The position numbers and the translations under genes were made by a program. Shown piece after piece: positions 23,274 to 33,867 of a stretch of 64,000 nt of DNA (position 1 is its first letter; every line of letters begins with the position of its first letter). The notes beneath the pieces are model-generated. The model had not been told where the DNA came from. It was given only the letters and a program-made list of their open reading frames with translations, and ran no database searches. Source of the DNA: Albugo candida (lineage: Eukaryota > Oomycota > Peronosporomycetes > Albuginales); the NCBI GenBank assembly GCA_040437565.1, contig JBDOQK010000035.1, positions 1-64,000 of the forward strand, read 5' to 3'.

Positions 23274-25496
23274 GCGTCTTCCCGAAAATATAACGCTAAA
23301 GGATACCCAAATATCATAGATCGTACCAGATTCATGACTTTTCTATGCATTCGTTCCGTTTTGCCATTGGAGGCTTGATTTTAGGCTTCGCTATTTTGTA
23401 TACGTACTCCTGCTTCTTTCCAAAATAGGTCCACATTCCTTTACATTCCGCGACCTGCAGTGCAATTCGTTAATCGAATTAAACTAAGAAATCTTGTAAA
23501 TTTTTAGCTGCTTTATTCGTAGTCTTAGCCAAGAGTATGCGACAAAGTTCGATTTGTAGTCGAGAAAACTGACCAGATATCGAATTCCACGTTGGTATTG
23601 GGGCATGATCGGACCCTTCAAATACCTGCATTTAAGTACCAAATTCGCTCTGTTGGTGAGTTTATACCAATATCTTTCTGAGACGTTTTGTTCTTTGTTT
23701 GCATGCTTTCCGCGCAAGTAATGCGTTTCGTTTCAGTCGCCGATCGTCATAAAGTTGGATTTCTGATTCCGGGAGATTTGCTATACACTTGATATTATCG
23801 TAATTCAGATGAACAAATCGCTGATGGAAGTGTAGGAGACTCTCCATCGGCTCGTTTAATTTGTCCGTGGACTCAATTGATCGAGTATATCCAAAACGCT
23901 AGATACGCGTTCGCAACCTTCTGTATCGATAACGGGAATCATATACTTCGAACTCTATCGCACCATCACAGGTACGTTGAACAACTCTCGATCCATTTGC
24001 TTGATACATCAATTTTCATCCTTTCGCCTCCAACGTTCCATACAAGATAATGTTCCAAGGGAGCATTATTCAAGAGAATATTCTTGGGTAACCCGTTGAC
24101 TGTTGCGATAATCTTCGCATAATCTGTCCACCCCGTCTTTATTTTTTTTTCCGTCTGGAAATACGCATGACTCGTTGCATTACTCACGATGCTATAACAA
24201 GTTCATATGCGTAACGGGATACCTGCTCGGTTCTCTTTCTAATATCCATACTTTGACCACGTGTGCCATCGTAATGTTGTTAAATTGAATTTCTAATTGA
24301 TGCCTTCATTGCTTGAGGAGGTGTGGTTCCAGTATCTTTTCATATGTCCTCTTTTCTCCCAATTGTTAAAGCTCGTTCACTTCTTCGGCTTAAATTCCTT
24401 GATCGCACCGATAAAGTCTAGTGTCCTTTTCTTTGGCTCTCTTACTTTATCACTGATGGTATCTGAGACCGTAAGCTACGGAAACTGATACCATTGTTCG
24501 CTTTCCTACTCGGTTATTCTATCATTGTATTGGCACGGGCCATCAGAGATTGTTTGAAGTCATGCTTTGTGCACTTGATCTCGCTTTGAAGGAGCGTAAC
24601 ATCCGTCTGCTCCAACAATTGCGTCAATGACTGCCGACAGGAATAGTAAATGGTCGCTTCGAATACGTCCGGTCGGTTTTTGCCGTTAAAAAGCGTAGTG
24701 CCTGCGTTATGATGCTGTTGTGCCGATCCATCTCTTCTTCGATCTAAGAGCACTAAATCATTAATTGAGTGACCTTCTGCTGGTGCCCACACAGTGCCGT
24801 CCTAGACAGTCCAGTTTTACCTCCTAACTTTAAAGCCCATCGGATGTTCGTGATAGTCGCTGTAAGAAACGATACACTCTTGGGTGAACGGCGCTCCAAG
24901 TCCCAACTTGTCCGTCGAATGAATGAATGGCAAGCATTTTATCCTTGCTGCTGGGAATCCGAATCGCCTTAGCCCCTCCAGCGCATTATGATGATCAAAT
25001 TATCCTACTTCCATCATCCATGGATGACATTGTCAAACCCTGCCCTTCGTTGTTTGGTCCAGCAAATACACTCTCATTTCGGGAGGGTGATACTGGTATG
25101 AGTGAGCAGACGCTCCACCCAATTTTGATATTGTCCAGCCGAATCCCGAGTGTCTTCACCAGCTCCATCATTCGGTCCAGCTTAGACTCGTCTGCTTCGT
25201 CAGATTCTTTCATGGTAGTGACTTGTGGAATCTTGGTTGAGCGTATAACCTCTTGGCGGGTGGGCAAAAGGTGGTATCGTTCTAGGACGTTGCCGAAACT
25301 GTGTTTCAAGTTCAAGACAACCAAAATCCTATCCAACAATCTAGACCAGTATCTTGTGCGACTATAAACTTAAAGATCATATTTTATCCTTCCTACACTG
25401 AGATGCTAGAGAAGACAGCAAGTATTGCGATGGATAGCTACAGTGCCATCGAAATCTGATTTTGGGAGGCATTTGTTCTCGCATCCGGTTGCCCGA

Positions 25497-25596
25497 NNNN
25501 NNNNNNNNNNNNNNNNNNNNNNNNNNNNNNNNNNNNNNNNNNNNNNNNNNNNNNNNNNNNNNNNNNNNNNNNNNNNNNNNNNNNNNNNNNNNNNNN
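25497..25596. other. Assembly gap with duplicated flank (553 bp)
   Basis: 100 N. Positions 25597-26149 repeat 24944-25496 exactly. Confidence 0.95.
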
Positions 25597-26158
25597 CTTG
25601 CTGCTGGGAATCCGAATCGCCTTAGCCCCTCCAGCGCATTATGATGATCAAATTATCCTACTTCCATCATCCATGGATGACATTGTCAAACCCTGCCCTT
25701 CGTTGTTTGGTCCAGCAAATACACTCTCATTTCGGGAGGGTGATACTGGTATGAGTGAGCAGACGCTCCACCCAATTTTGATATTGTCCAGCCGAATCCC
25801 GAGTGTCTTCACCAGCTCCATCATTCGGTCCAGCTTAGACTCGTCTGCTTCGTCAGATTCTTTCATGGTAGTGACTTGTGGAATCTTGGTTGAGCGTATA
25901 ACCTCTTGGCGGGTGGGCAAAAGGTGGTATCGTTCTAGGACGTTGCCGAAACTGTGTTTCAAGTTCAAGACAACCAAAATCCTATCCAACAATCTAGACC
26001 AGTATCTTGTGCGACTATAAACTTAAAGATCATATTTTATCCTTCCTACACTGAGATGCTAGAGAAGACAGCAAGTATTGCGATGGATAGCTACAGTGCC
26101 ATCGAAATCTGATTTTGGGAGGCATTTGTTCTCGCATCCGGTTGCCCGATTTCAATTT

Positions 26159-26300
26159 GGGAGCCGCTATGGCCACAGACAAAACTACTACGGCCACAGA
26201 CAATTGATCTAACCAATCACAGCTCACAAGATTTAATTGTTGCTAAGTGCTCTAGCCAATCAGGTCACTTGTCTGCTTTTGTACACGAGCTCATTCTGTT
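26159..26300 (+). repeat. Left terminal inverted repeat of the MULE
   Basis: Starts GGGAGCCGCTATGGCCACAG and ends near GTACACGAGCTCATTC. Pairs with 29155-29298. Confidence 0.85.
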
Positions 26301-27477
26301 TCTTACGCTGTTTTTGTTTATATTGTTCTAGCGTAGGTACGGATTTTTTTCTGAACTATCTATATATGGTAGGTTAATAGTAGATACTCTAAAGATTAGG
26401 ATGTTGGAAAGGTGGCTGTTGATGTTGAGAATCTTTGATGGGATGACGTTCAACTATTGCGAGATATTGAATTCGACTCTGTGCATTGACGGGGCACGCT
26501 GAAGATGAACGTCGGTGTCCCATTTGATGATAAGCACCGCATGTCGGCGCCTTCCTCTTCCTCGGAGGCATCCCCTCCATGTATTCAAATTGAGAAGGGC
26601 CTCGTCGCGTCGAGGTTTTGTTGCTCGCTCCGCTTGGTCTTCCTCTCGTTCGAGCAAACTCCGGCTCTTAGAGAACTTGTGGTGTTTCTTATTTATACAG
26701 CGTTAGTACCCATTGAAATATCAAATGAGAAAAAAACAATTGCCCGGAAATACCTGTGATATCTCTTCCAGATCGTCCTAGGTTGACTCTTTCTGGTGTC
26801 GAGGTAGGTTGCTGAAATTGTCGCATAATGTTTCCAAAGGACTGGCAAAGCATCATCTGGGTGGCCTGTAACTGGAGTTCGTACTGAAGGGAGTTGATGA
26901 AGGTGCCAATGAACATCGAAATCGCTCAATTCAAGCCTCCTCCCGCTTGCGATGATCTGCCGCAACTGATTCTCGAAGGTATCCCCCAGATGCTAGAAAA
27001 GTAGAAGATCATGGCTTTGCGCTGGTTGCCATTGGGCGTCGAGCTTTTTCCAGAGTTCATTGCGAAACTTCATTGATTGGAAAAAACACGTAGATAGAAA
27101 GGAATATTATAAACTAACCTGTCCAAATACTTTCCGAAGGGCGTGATATGAGATCTTTGGGTTGATATGTTGAAAATGTCACCACGTGGGGTCGGCTGTG
27201 CGAAAGGTATAATTTATATTTGCTGCTTCTTTAGTCCTGTGCTGTCTTCGATCTTGAAGCTTCTGATGGACTGAACTATCCGCTCACAACACCCAAATAG
27301 ATTTTCCATGCTGCTTGCGATGTACTCTTTCACGACATTGTGACACCTCTCCACGTGAAGTGACTGTATGACGGAAGTGCCGAATCAAATTTGTCCATGC
27401 TGGAACGAATTTCTCCTTGTGGGGATCGATCCACGTCTTGGCTAGATACTCCACAGATTCCGTGTGGCGTTCTGTCC

Positions 27478-27864
27478 TTATGAGTTAGAATTTTTCCCAA
27501 TTTTCATTGAACTCCGCGATCGTGTTTGAGTAAACCACTTGCACGACAAGGAATAACTTAGAACATGAATGAAAAAATTACTGATCACAAACAACAAATG
27601 GCAAGTTATTGATCTCCAATCCCTCGAAAATGCTTTCCAATCATCATCCTTTCCAATAAAATGGAGCTTGCATTTGGCGACGACGTTCTTCTTAATGTGC
27701 CAAATGCAAACCAGGATAGTTGCCAAAGGAAAGATTATCCGTAAAGCGTTCATGAAAGCAAGCTCCTGGTCAATAACGAATACTTTCGGTTGATGGTCGG
27801 CGTGAAAAAGTCGTCGTAAGAAGTTGATGTCGGTAACATACGAGTCAGCATCCTCGTTCTTCAT
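27478..27864 (-). pseudogene. MULE transposase core fragment
   Basis: A 128-codon frame with FVIDQELAFMNALR, IFPLATILVCIWHIKKNV and VAKCK is the central DDE region of a Mutator-like transposase. The upstream part (28060-28341) is in another frame, separated by stops and a short tandem repeat, so the enzyme is unlikely to be made intact. Confidence 0.75.
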
Positions 27865-27894
27865 AAAAACGAAGCGTGCGTGTGAGTTGTGCGT

Positions 27895-27990
27895 GGCTGT
27901 ATGGCGTGCGTGTATGCATGCTATGTCTGACTTTTGACTTGCGCGTATGCATGTTATGTCTGACTCTATGACTTGCGTGTATGCATGGCC
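27895..27990. repeat. Short minisatellite, ~36-bp unit, about 2.5 copies
   Basis: Units containing GTATGCATG(C/T)TATGTCTGAC and ATGACTTGCG repeat within the MULE interior. The array interrupts the transposase frame. Confidence 0.6.
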
Positions 27991-28960
27991 GCAGATAACG
28001 TGGAATATAGCAAGGTATTTCCAACAACGTGGAGCAAAGAAAATCTTCTGTTGCTTGTTTTATGGGTGCAATCTAGCTACAAGACGTCGCAGTTCCTCCT
28101 TAAGAGTTTCACATTCTTTTGAATGAGCGAAGAACAAGTGTGTGATGCACCCATCGGATTCTTTCTCGATATTGATTTCGAAACCAAAGTCCGTGAAGGT
28201 TTCGGGCAGCATATTCATTGGAGTTCGTCCATCGAGCTTTCTGATTGCACTCTTTTGCTTCAAATTCCAGAGCTTTCGCTTAGTGAGTTCCAATTGCTTG
28301 CCTTCCTCTCGCATGGTGGTTTGAACCTGCCTAGCTTTCAAACCGGACTGATAGAGTCCAGCAGTTTCTTCCTCTTGAGACTGTGAGATGCGAGTGTGAA
28401 CTGGACGAGCGGTTCTGGCGGTGGAAGGTTCGTGCTTATGCTCGTTTCATGTAATTGTAAAGGACCAGGTGCCGTCTGTAATTGGGAGGAGATTGTTAAT
28501 GGGAACGTTGAATTCTCGGTGAACTCATTCAACTATGATGTGTGGCTTTACCTTTCGACTCCTGCCCAGCACATTTGAAAGGACAGTCAATGAGTGCACT
28601 GCCTTTCGCCTTCCGAACCATTGTTTCTTGGACAAGTCCGTGACGGTTTCGATCTACGCCTCCGCGATCGCATTTGTAGTGAACAACTTGTCGTCCATCT
28701 CGTTGCTTGTATGATAACTTGGTGACGATTTTATAGCCATTTACAGCAGCTACTACACCATATGTTCTTCCATGGTCTTCCGCGCGGTAAATTGTTCGTT
28801 CTGCAGCTGCTCTATGTCCATGCCTGCTGAGAGTGCTGCGGATATCTAGCCCGATTCGTGAATGAGCTCGTGTACAAAAGCAGACAAGTGACCTGATTGG
28901 CTAGCGTACTTAGCAACAATTAAATTTTGTGAGCTGTGATTGGTTAGATCAATTGTCTGC

Positions 28961-29060
28961 NNNNNNNNNNNNNNNNNNNNNNNNNNNNNNNNNNNNNNNN
29001 NNNNNNNNNNNNNNNNNNNNNNNNNNNNNNNNNNNNNNNNNNNNNNNNNNNNNNNNNNNN
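28961..29060. other. Assembly gap with near-identical flank (202 bp)
   Basis: 100 N. Positions 29061-29262 match 28759-28960 but with several mismatches in the last ~60 bases. The left-hand copy is closer to the left inverted repeat of the MULE than to the right one, suggesting the contig end was extended with reads from the other arm. Confidence 0.9.
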
Positions 29061-29154
29061 CATATGTTCTTCCATGGTCTTCCGCGCGGTAAATTGTTCG
29101 TTCTGCAGCTGCTCTATGTCCATGCCTGCTGAGAGTGCTGCGGATATCTAGCCC

Positions 29155-29298
29155 GATTCGTGAATGAGCTCGTGTACAAAAGCAGACAAGTGACCTGATT
29201 GGCTAGCGTACTCAGCAACAATCAAATGTTCTGAGCTGTGATTGGTTAGATCAATTGTTTGTGGCCGTAGTAATAATGTCTGTGGCATAGCGGCTCCC
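29155..29298 (-). repeat. Right terminal inverted repeat of the MULE
   Basis: Reverse complement begins GGGAGCCGCTATGCCACAGA. It diverges from the left arm by scattered substitutions. Confidence 0.85.
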
Positions 29299-29597
29299 TT
29301 TTTATTTTTATCTCTCCGCATGTCAGTTTAGTGAACTAAAGTGAATATTATATACCGATATAATGCAAGTTGACGGGGTACTACTTTCAAGGTAGTAAAC
29401 AAGTCCTTTTAAAGGGGCGCTCCGTCGTTTAAGAAATTATCTGGAATGGATTTTTAAATCCTGCAATAAAATGTGTTTCATTGCTTTCAAACATGATTGC
29501 ACCAAGTCATAATGTATAAAATCTTGTATGGCCTGCTTTACTCACCGCAACCCCGAATCTCCATCGATTATCGGTACACATATCAAGGCTTTGAGGT

Positions 29598-30401
29598 ATG
29601 GCTGCAGGTATATCCGTTTTGTACGCTTACGCAGAAAGCTTACAGCGTGAACTATACAATCGCACGGCATTGCTGCACCAGTATTGGTTTACTATCGCTT
29701 GTACGTAGTCCTCAACCTCTTTCTATTTATCTGGGAATACAATCACTCTGTCACATTTCCAGGTTATATGGTATACAGCTGCCAAAGAGGTTTCTGTCCC
29801 ACTCTTCCATTGTATTGTGTAGTGGGGCGATAGAGGAAGTATTCATTTTCACCAGCTCAGACACTGCTGATCGCAGAAACACAGGTGTGAGTTTTTAGGC
29901 ATTCCACTATCCGAATGCGTACACGATTTCTGTCTTGGTCACACTTGAAGATGCACTCGACTCACCTTCGTGTGAGATAATAAAGGTGACTGGAGACAAC
30001 GTTGAAAACATCGAGTCATTGACTAGCCAAGCAAAGGTAAGCGAAATACGCGACATTGAGCTGTTAAGCCCACCAGATCTTGAACGTATCCTCTTCGATT
30101 ATGAAGCTAGAGCTGTTCCTTTCATGTGGTATGATACTGAACACCAGCCAAAACTAGACTTATCAAAAAATGAGGAGTTGCCATTCCATGGGATATATTT
30201 TGATGACCCGAAAGCCATGCTTGAGATACACATCGGTCCGCTTATGTCTCTCTTAGTCAAGACGATAAAACGTCCACGAATAACACGCCTATGTCAACTA
30301 TGCAAATGTTCATAGCAGTATTCCAGATCCGTTATGGTGAGATCACCGACTTGAGCCTTCCGACGTTCACTATAACAAAAAGCAAAGTTTCGAACTTTTA
30401 G
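29598..30401 (+). CDS. Unknown intron-containing gene
   Basis: A likely start at 29598 gives MAAGISVLYAYAESLQ, a helical N-terminus. Further coding segments follow: one ending ...SSDTADRRNT before a GTGTGA donor near 29886, an exon resuming near 29950 after an AAG acceptor (DALDSPSCEIIKVTGDN) and running to DDPKAMLEIHI near 30235, and a last frame ending in ITKSKVSNF at 30399. The first intron (donor GTACGT near 29702, acceptor near 29761) and the final junction are not fully resolved; one junction would need a frameshift or an unseen intron. I do not recognise the family. It is the first gene after the transposon-rich half and converges with the PHD-bromodomain gene. Confidence 0.4.
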
Positions 30402-30527
30402 CTCCAAATTATTGTCGGGAGCAGCAGCTACAATGAAATGTGCTATTTAACCGGTCGACTCTGTGGAAGGGAACGTTAAGTCATTGGTGCTGCAGTGGCC
30501 AAAACTCACGAAACCTTGTTCCGAGTG

Positions 30528-31400
30528 TCACCCGGCACAGGAAAGCACCAGATTGGCTTCCCTGTATCTACCTTGGTCCCCTAAGTATGAAATGATAGTT
30601 CGCATGCAGCCATTTACTAGTCTAGTATTCTCGCTGGTGTGTGCAGTATCAAGAGTCTGTGTTTTGCACCGTGATTCCTGACGCTGGATGCGACAACGTC
30701 GCAAAATACTTATTATGGCTTGTCGCTGGTTGATCAGTGTATCTATCATCTATCATCGGATGAGTCAGTGAATACGGATTTGGCATATCTCCTCGCAGGA
30801 AAAAAGACAAGCGGTGGTTTAGTCAAATCTTTTCTTATTGTGTATGTTCCAACATGGCGGGTCGACTAGCAATCACCTCAACGCACGATATCTACTTGTT
30901 CACTTTAGACCACAGCTTGCATTGACCGTGTTTGTTTCTAAAAATGTTTAGTGCAATCCGATGACTTCACGCAGCCAACAGTACGGTACAAAGAAATCGC
31001 ACGCAACAGCTCAAATTCCAAATTCCATTACAAAAATAGCCGAATGGGAGCATTTTGGTCCCCGCAAGTCGCAGAGAGATTCGTTGTGTACCAGGGAAGA
31101 GTGATCTCACTTGCGAAACGCTGAATAATTCGCGGGCAGCACCTGTTGTGACGGTCACGAGCTTCTTGCTGACAATATCAATTGACTGAAAAAGTTTTCT
31201 CTTTGATCAATTCGCACAAGTGAGCAGCAAATAAGAATTCCAATAGGTAGGAGGCGAATCTCCATTGCCAAATATATACGGCTGGATCTTGAGACAAATT
31301 AAGAAAGTGTGCATAGTGGCTCCAACATTGCCATCGCAGTGTGAGATTTTTCGACTGGCCGTGGTGAAAAGCAGAAGATGAAGTGTCGCTATCGTGGATT
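30528..31400 (-). CDS. Minus-strand coding-like segments, unresolved
   Basis: Three segments look coding on the minus strand: 31360-31200 (ISHCDGNVGATMHTFL...), 31190-30967 (SIDIVSKKLVTVTTGAARE...) and 30749-30528 (INQRQAIISILRRCR...). They lie directly downstream of the PHD-bromodomain gene and may be its remaining exons or a separate gene. Splice sites between them could not be settled. No family is recognised. The same sequence occurs again at 32931-33803 because of the assembly overlap. Confidence 0.3.
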
Positions 31401-31464
31401 ATTTGAGCAATTTATGGAAAAACCCTAGCGCTATGAATACGAATCCATCAAGATGCTGGTTTTG

Positions 31465-32546
31465 TTAGCGTTGGAGATAGATGCTTTTACTAACTCGAAA
31501 GTGGTGAAAACTCTCTAGTATTTGCATTATATCAGAAGAAAGATTATGCGGTGTAATGTTCGACATGGGATAAGGAAAATTGCAACATGTCATCAGACTG
31601 CGCAGCGCAACGAATGGATCGTATTCAATACGTCTAACAAAGGCACAAAAGATGGCGTGGATGCCGGATGGAATCACAAGAGTGTTGTTACCATCTGTAT
31701 GATCCACAGCAATGAATGTGCCTGCTACCTCCAGATCCTTTACACGATTTATGGCGCTCATTCTCACTGTCTCACCACCGATGTATTCAATTGTTTAATC
31801 CTTTTTCATTATTTATGCACAGTTACCAGCAGGACAGTCTCTTCTGATTCTTGGACGAGTCGAGTACCAATGTCGAAATCTACTCTTTCGATAACCACCC
31901 ATCCGATGATGCAATGTGAGATTCAATGGGAGACATCACAGAGCTGTTTTTTGTTCTGAGAGTGAAATTGAACAACACTTGCATATAGATGCTCAAAATC
32001 ACTTTCAAGTAATTCTGCCGCGCGAACGATGCCGGAATCGTCGTCGTTGAAATTGCGGCAATTGGACCAGATAAGACGAACGTCACTAGCAAACATTACA
32101 AGGTCGAACTCGCCATCTTGCATCTCGTACATTCTTCTCCTTATCTTGCGTTGTATTGTCGAAAAATCCATGGGAAAGGCAATGATTTTTTTGTAATTGG
32201 GGACATCATCCACAGGATGCTGGAAATGCTTTGACAGAGAGCTATTGCTCAAACAGGATATTAGATGTTTGCATTTGTTTGCAAGTGAATTCTTTGCAGA
32301 AATCTCGGCCATAAATCTAGTGCGCTTAGACTGCCTCTGTTTGCATCTCTCACACTGCCAGTCACCTTTGGGTAGATCTTCTTGACGCAGCTGCAAACAG
32401 TCGAGGTGGAATGATCGTGGACAAACATCACAGCAAACAAGATCCCCATCTTTCAAACAGATCGAGCAATAATCCAAGTTGGTATCATGTTCGTCTGAGC
32501 TTTCATCTTGCTCATCCACCGAATCTTTTGCCTCGATTACATCTTT
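31465..32546 (-). other. False second copy of the PHD-bromodomain gene (contig overlap)
   Basis: This is the truncated copy of the PHD-bromodomain gene on the left contig; it stops at the N run at 32547. It appears identical to 33868-34949. It should not be read as a tandem paralogue or a pseudogene. Confidence 0.9.
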
Positions 32547-32646
32547 NNNNNNNNNNNNNNNNNNNNNNNNNNNNNNNNNNNNNNNNNNNNNNNNNNNNNN
32601 NNNNNNNNNNNNNNNNNNNNNNNNNNNNNNNNNNNNNNNNNNNNNN
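32547..32646. other. Assembly gap with duplicated flank (2303 bp)
   Basis: 100 N. Positions 32647-34949 repeat 30244-32546, the largest overlap in the window. Confidence 0.95.
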
Positions 32647-33867
32647 ATGTCTCTCTTAGTCAAGACGATAAAACGTCCACGAATAACACGCCTATGTCAA
32701 CTATGCAAATGTTCATAGCAGTATTCCAGATCCGTTATGGTGAGATCACCGACTTGAGCCTTCCGACGTTCACTATAACAAAAAGCAAAGTTTCGAACTT
32801 TTAGCTCCAAATTATTGTCGGGAGCAGCAGCTACAATGAAATGTGCTATTTAACCGGTCGACTCTGTGGAAGGGAACGTTAAGTCATTGGTGCTGCAGTG
32901 GCCAAAACTCACGAAACCTTGTTCCGAGTGTCACCCGGCACAGGAAAGCACCAGATTGGCTTCCCTGTATCTACCTTGGTCCCCTAAGTATGAAATGATA
33001 GTTCGCATGCAGCCATTTACTAGTCTAGTATTCTCGCTGGTGTGTGCAGTATCAAGAGTCTGTGTTTTGCACCGTGATTCCTGACGCTGGATGCGACAAC
33101 GTCGCAAAATACTTATTATGGCTTGTCGCTGGTTGATCAGTGTATCTATCATCTATCATCGGATGAGTCAGTGAATACGGATTTGGCATATCTCCTCGCA
33201 GGAAAAAAGACAAGCGGTGGTTTAGTCAAATCTTTTCTTATTGTGTATGTTCCAACATGGCGGGTCGACTAGCAATCACCTCAACGCACGATATCTACTT
33301 GTTCACTTTAGACCACAGCTTGCATTGACCGTGTTTGTTTCTAAAAATGTTTAGTGCAATCCGATGACTTCACGCAGCCAACAGTACGGTACAAAGAAAT
33401 CGCACGCAACAGCTCAAATTCCAAATTCCATTACAAAAATAGCCGAATGGGAGCATTTTGGTCCCCGCAAGTCGCAGAGAGATTCGTTGTGTACCAGGGA
33501 AGAGTGATCTCACTTGCGAAACGCTGAATAATTCGCGGGCAGCACCTGTTGTGACGGTCACGAGCTTCTTGCTGACAATATCAATTGACTGAAAAAGTTT
33601 TCTCTTTGATCAATTCGCACAAGTGAGCAGCAAATAAGAATTCCAATAGGTAGGAGGCGAATCTCCATTGCCAAATATATACGGCTGGATCTTGAGACAA
33701 ATTAAGAAAGTGTGCATAGTGGCTCCAACATTGCCATCGCAGTGTGAGATTTTTCGACTGGCCGTGGTGAAAAGCAGAAGATGAAGTGTCGCTATCGTGG
33801 ATTATTTGAGCAATTTATGGAAAAACCCTAGCGCTATGAATACGAATCCATCAAGATGCTGGTTTTG

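Larger units (their letters stand above)
21600..26150 (-). mobile_element. Ty1/copia LTR-retrotransposon relic (broken)
   Basis: A minus-strand Ty1/copia fossil. The gag-like part lies at about 26020-24514, the GAG-pre-integrase and integrase region at about 23850-23220, and less certain downstream pol remnants run to about 21.7 kb. It is broken in many places and no long terminal repeats were recognised, so it appears old. A SINE is inserted in it at 22892-23131. An assembly duplication doubles part of the gag region (25597-26149 repeats 24944-25496). Its upstream side is bounded by a Mutator-like element at 26159. Confidence 0.7.
26159..29298 (-). mobile_element. Mutator-like element with ~140-bp inverted repeats
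   Basis: Both ends begin with GGGAGCCGCTAT followed by a GGCCACAGACAA-like block. The left arm (26159-26300) and the right arm (29155-29298) match as inverted repeats over about 140 bp. The flanks TTTCAATTT and TTTTTATTT agree at 7 of 9 bases, as an aged 9-bp Mutator target duplication would. Inside, minus-strand frames encode transposase pieces: 28341-28060 ending near THLFFAHSKE, and 27864-27478 with FVIDQELAFMNALR and VCIWHIKKNVVAKCK, the MULE catalytic-core signature. The frames are interrupted, and a short minisatellite lies between them. The element carries an assembly gap near its right end. Confidence 0.8.
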
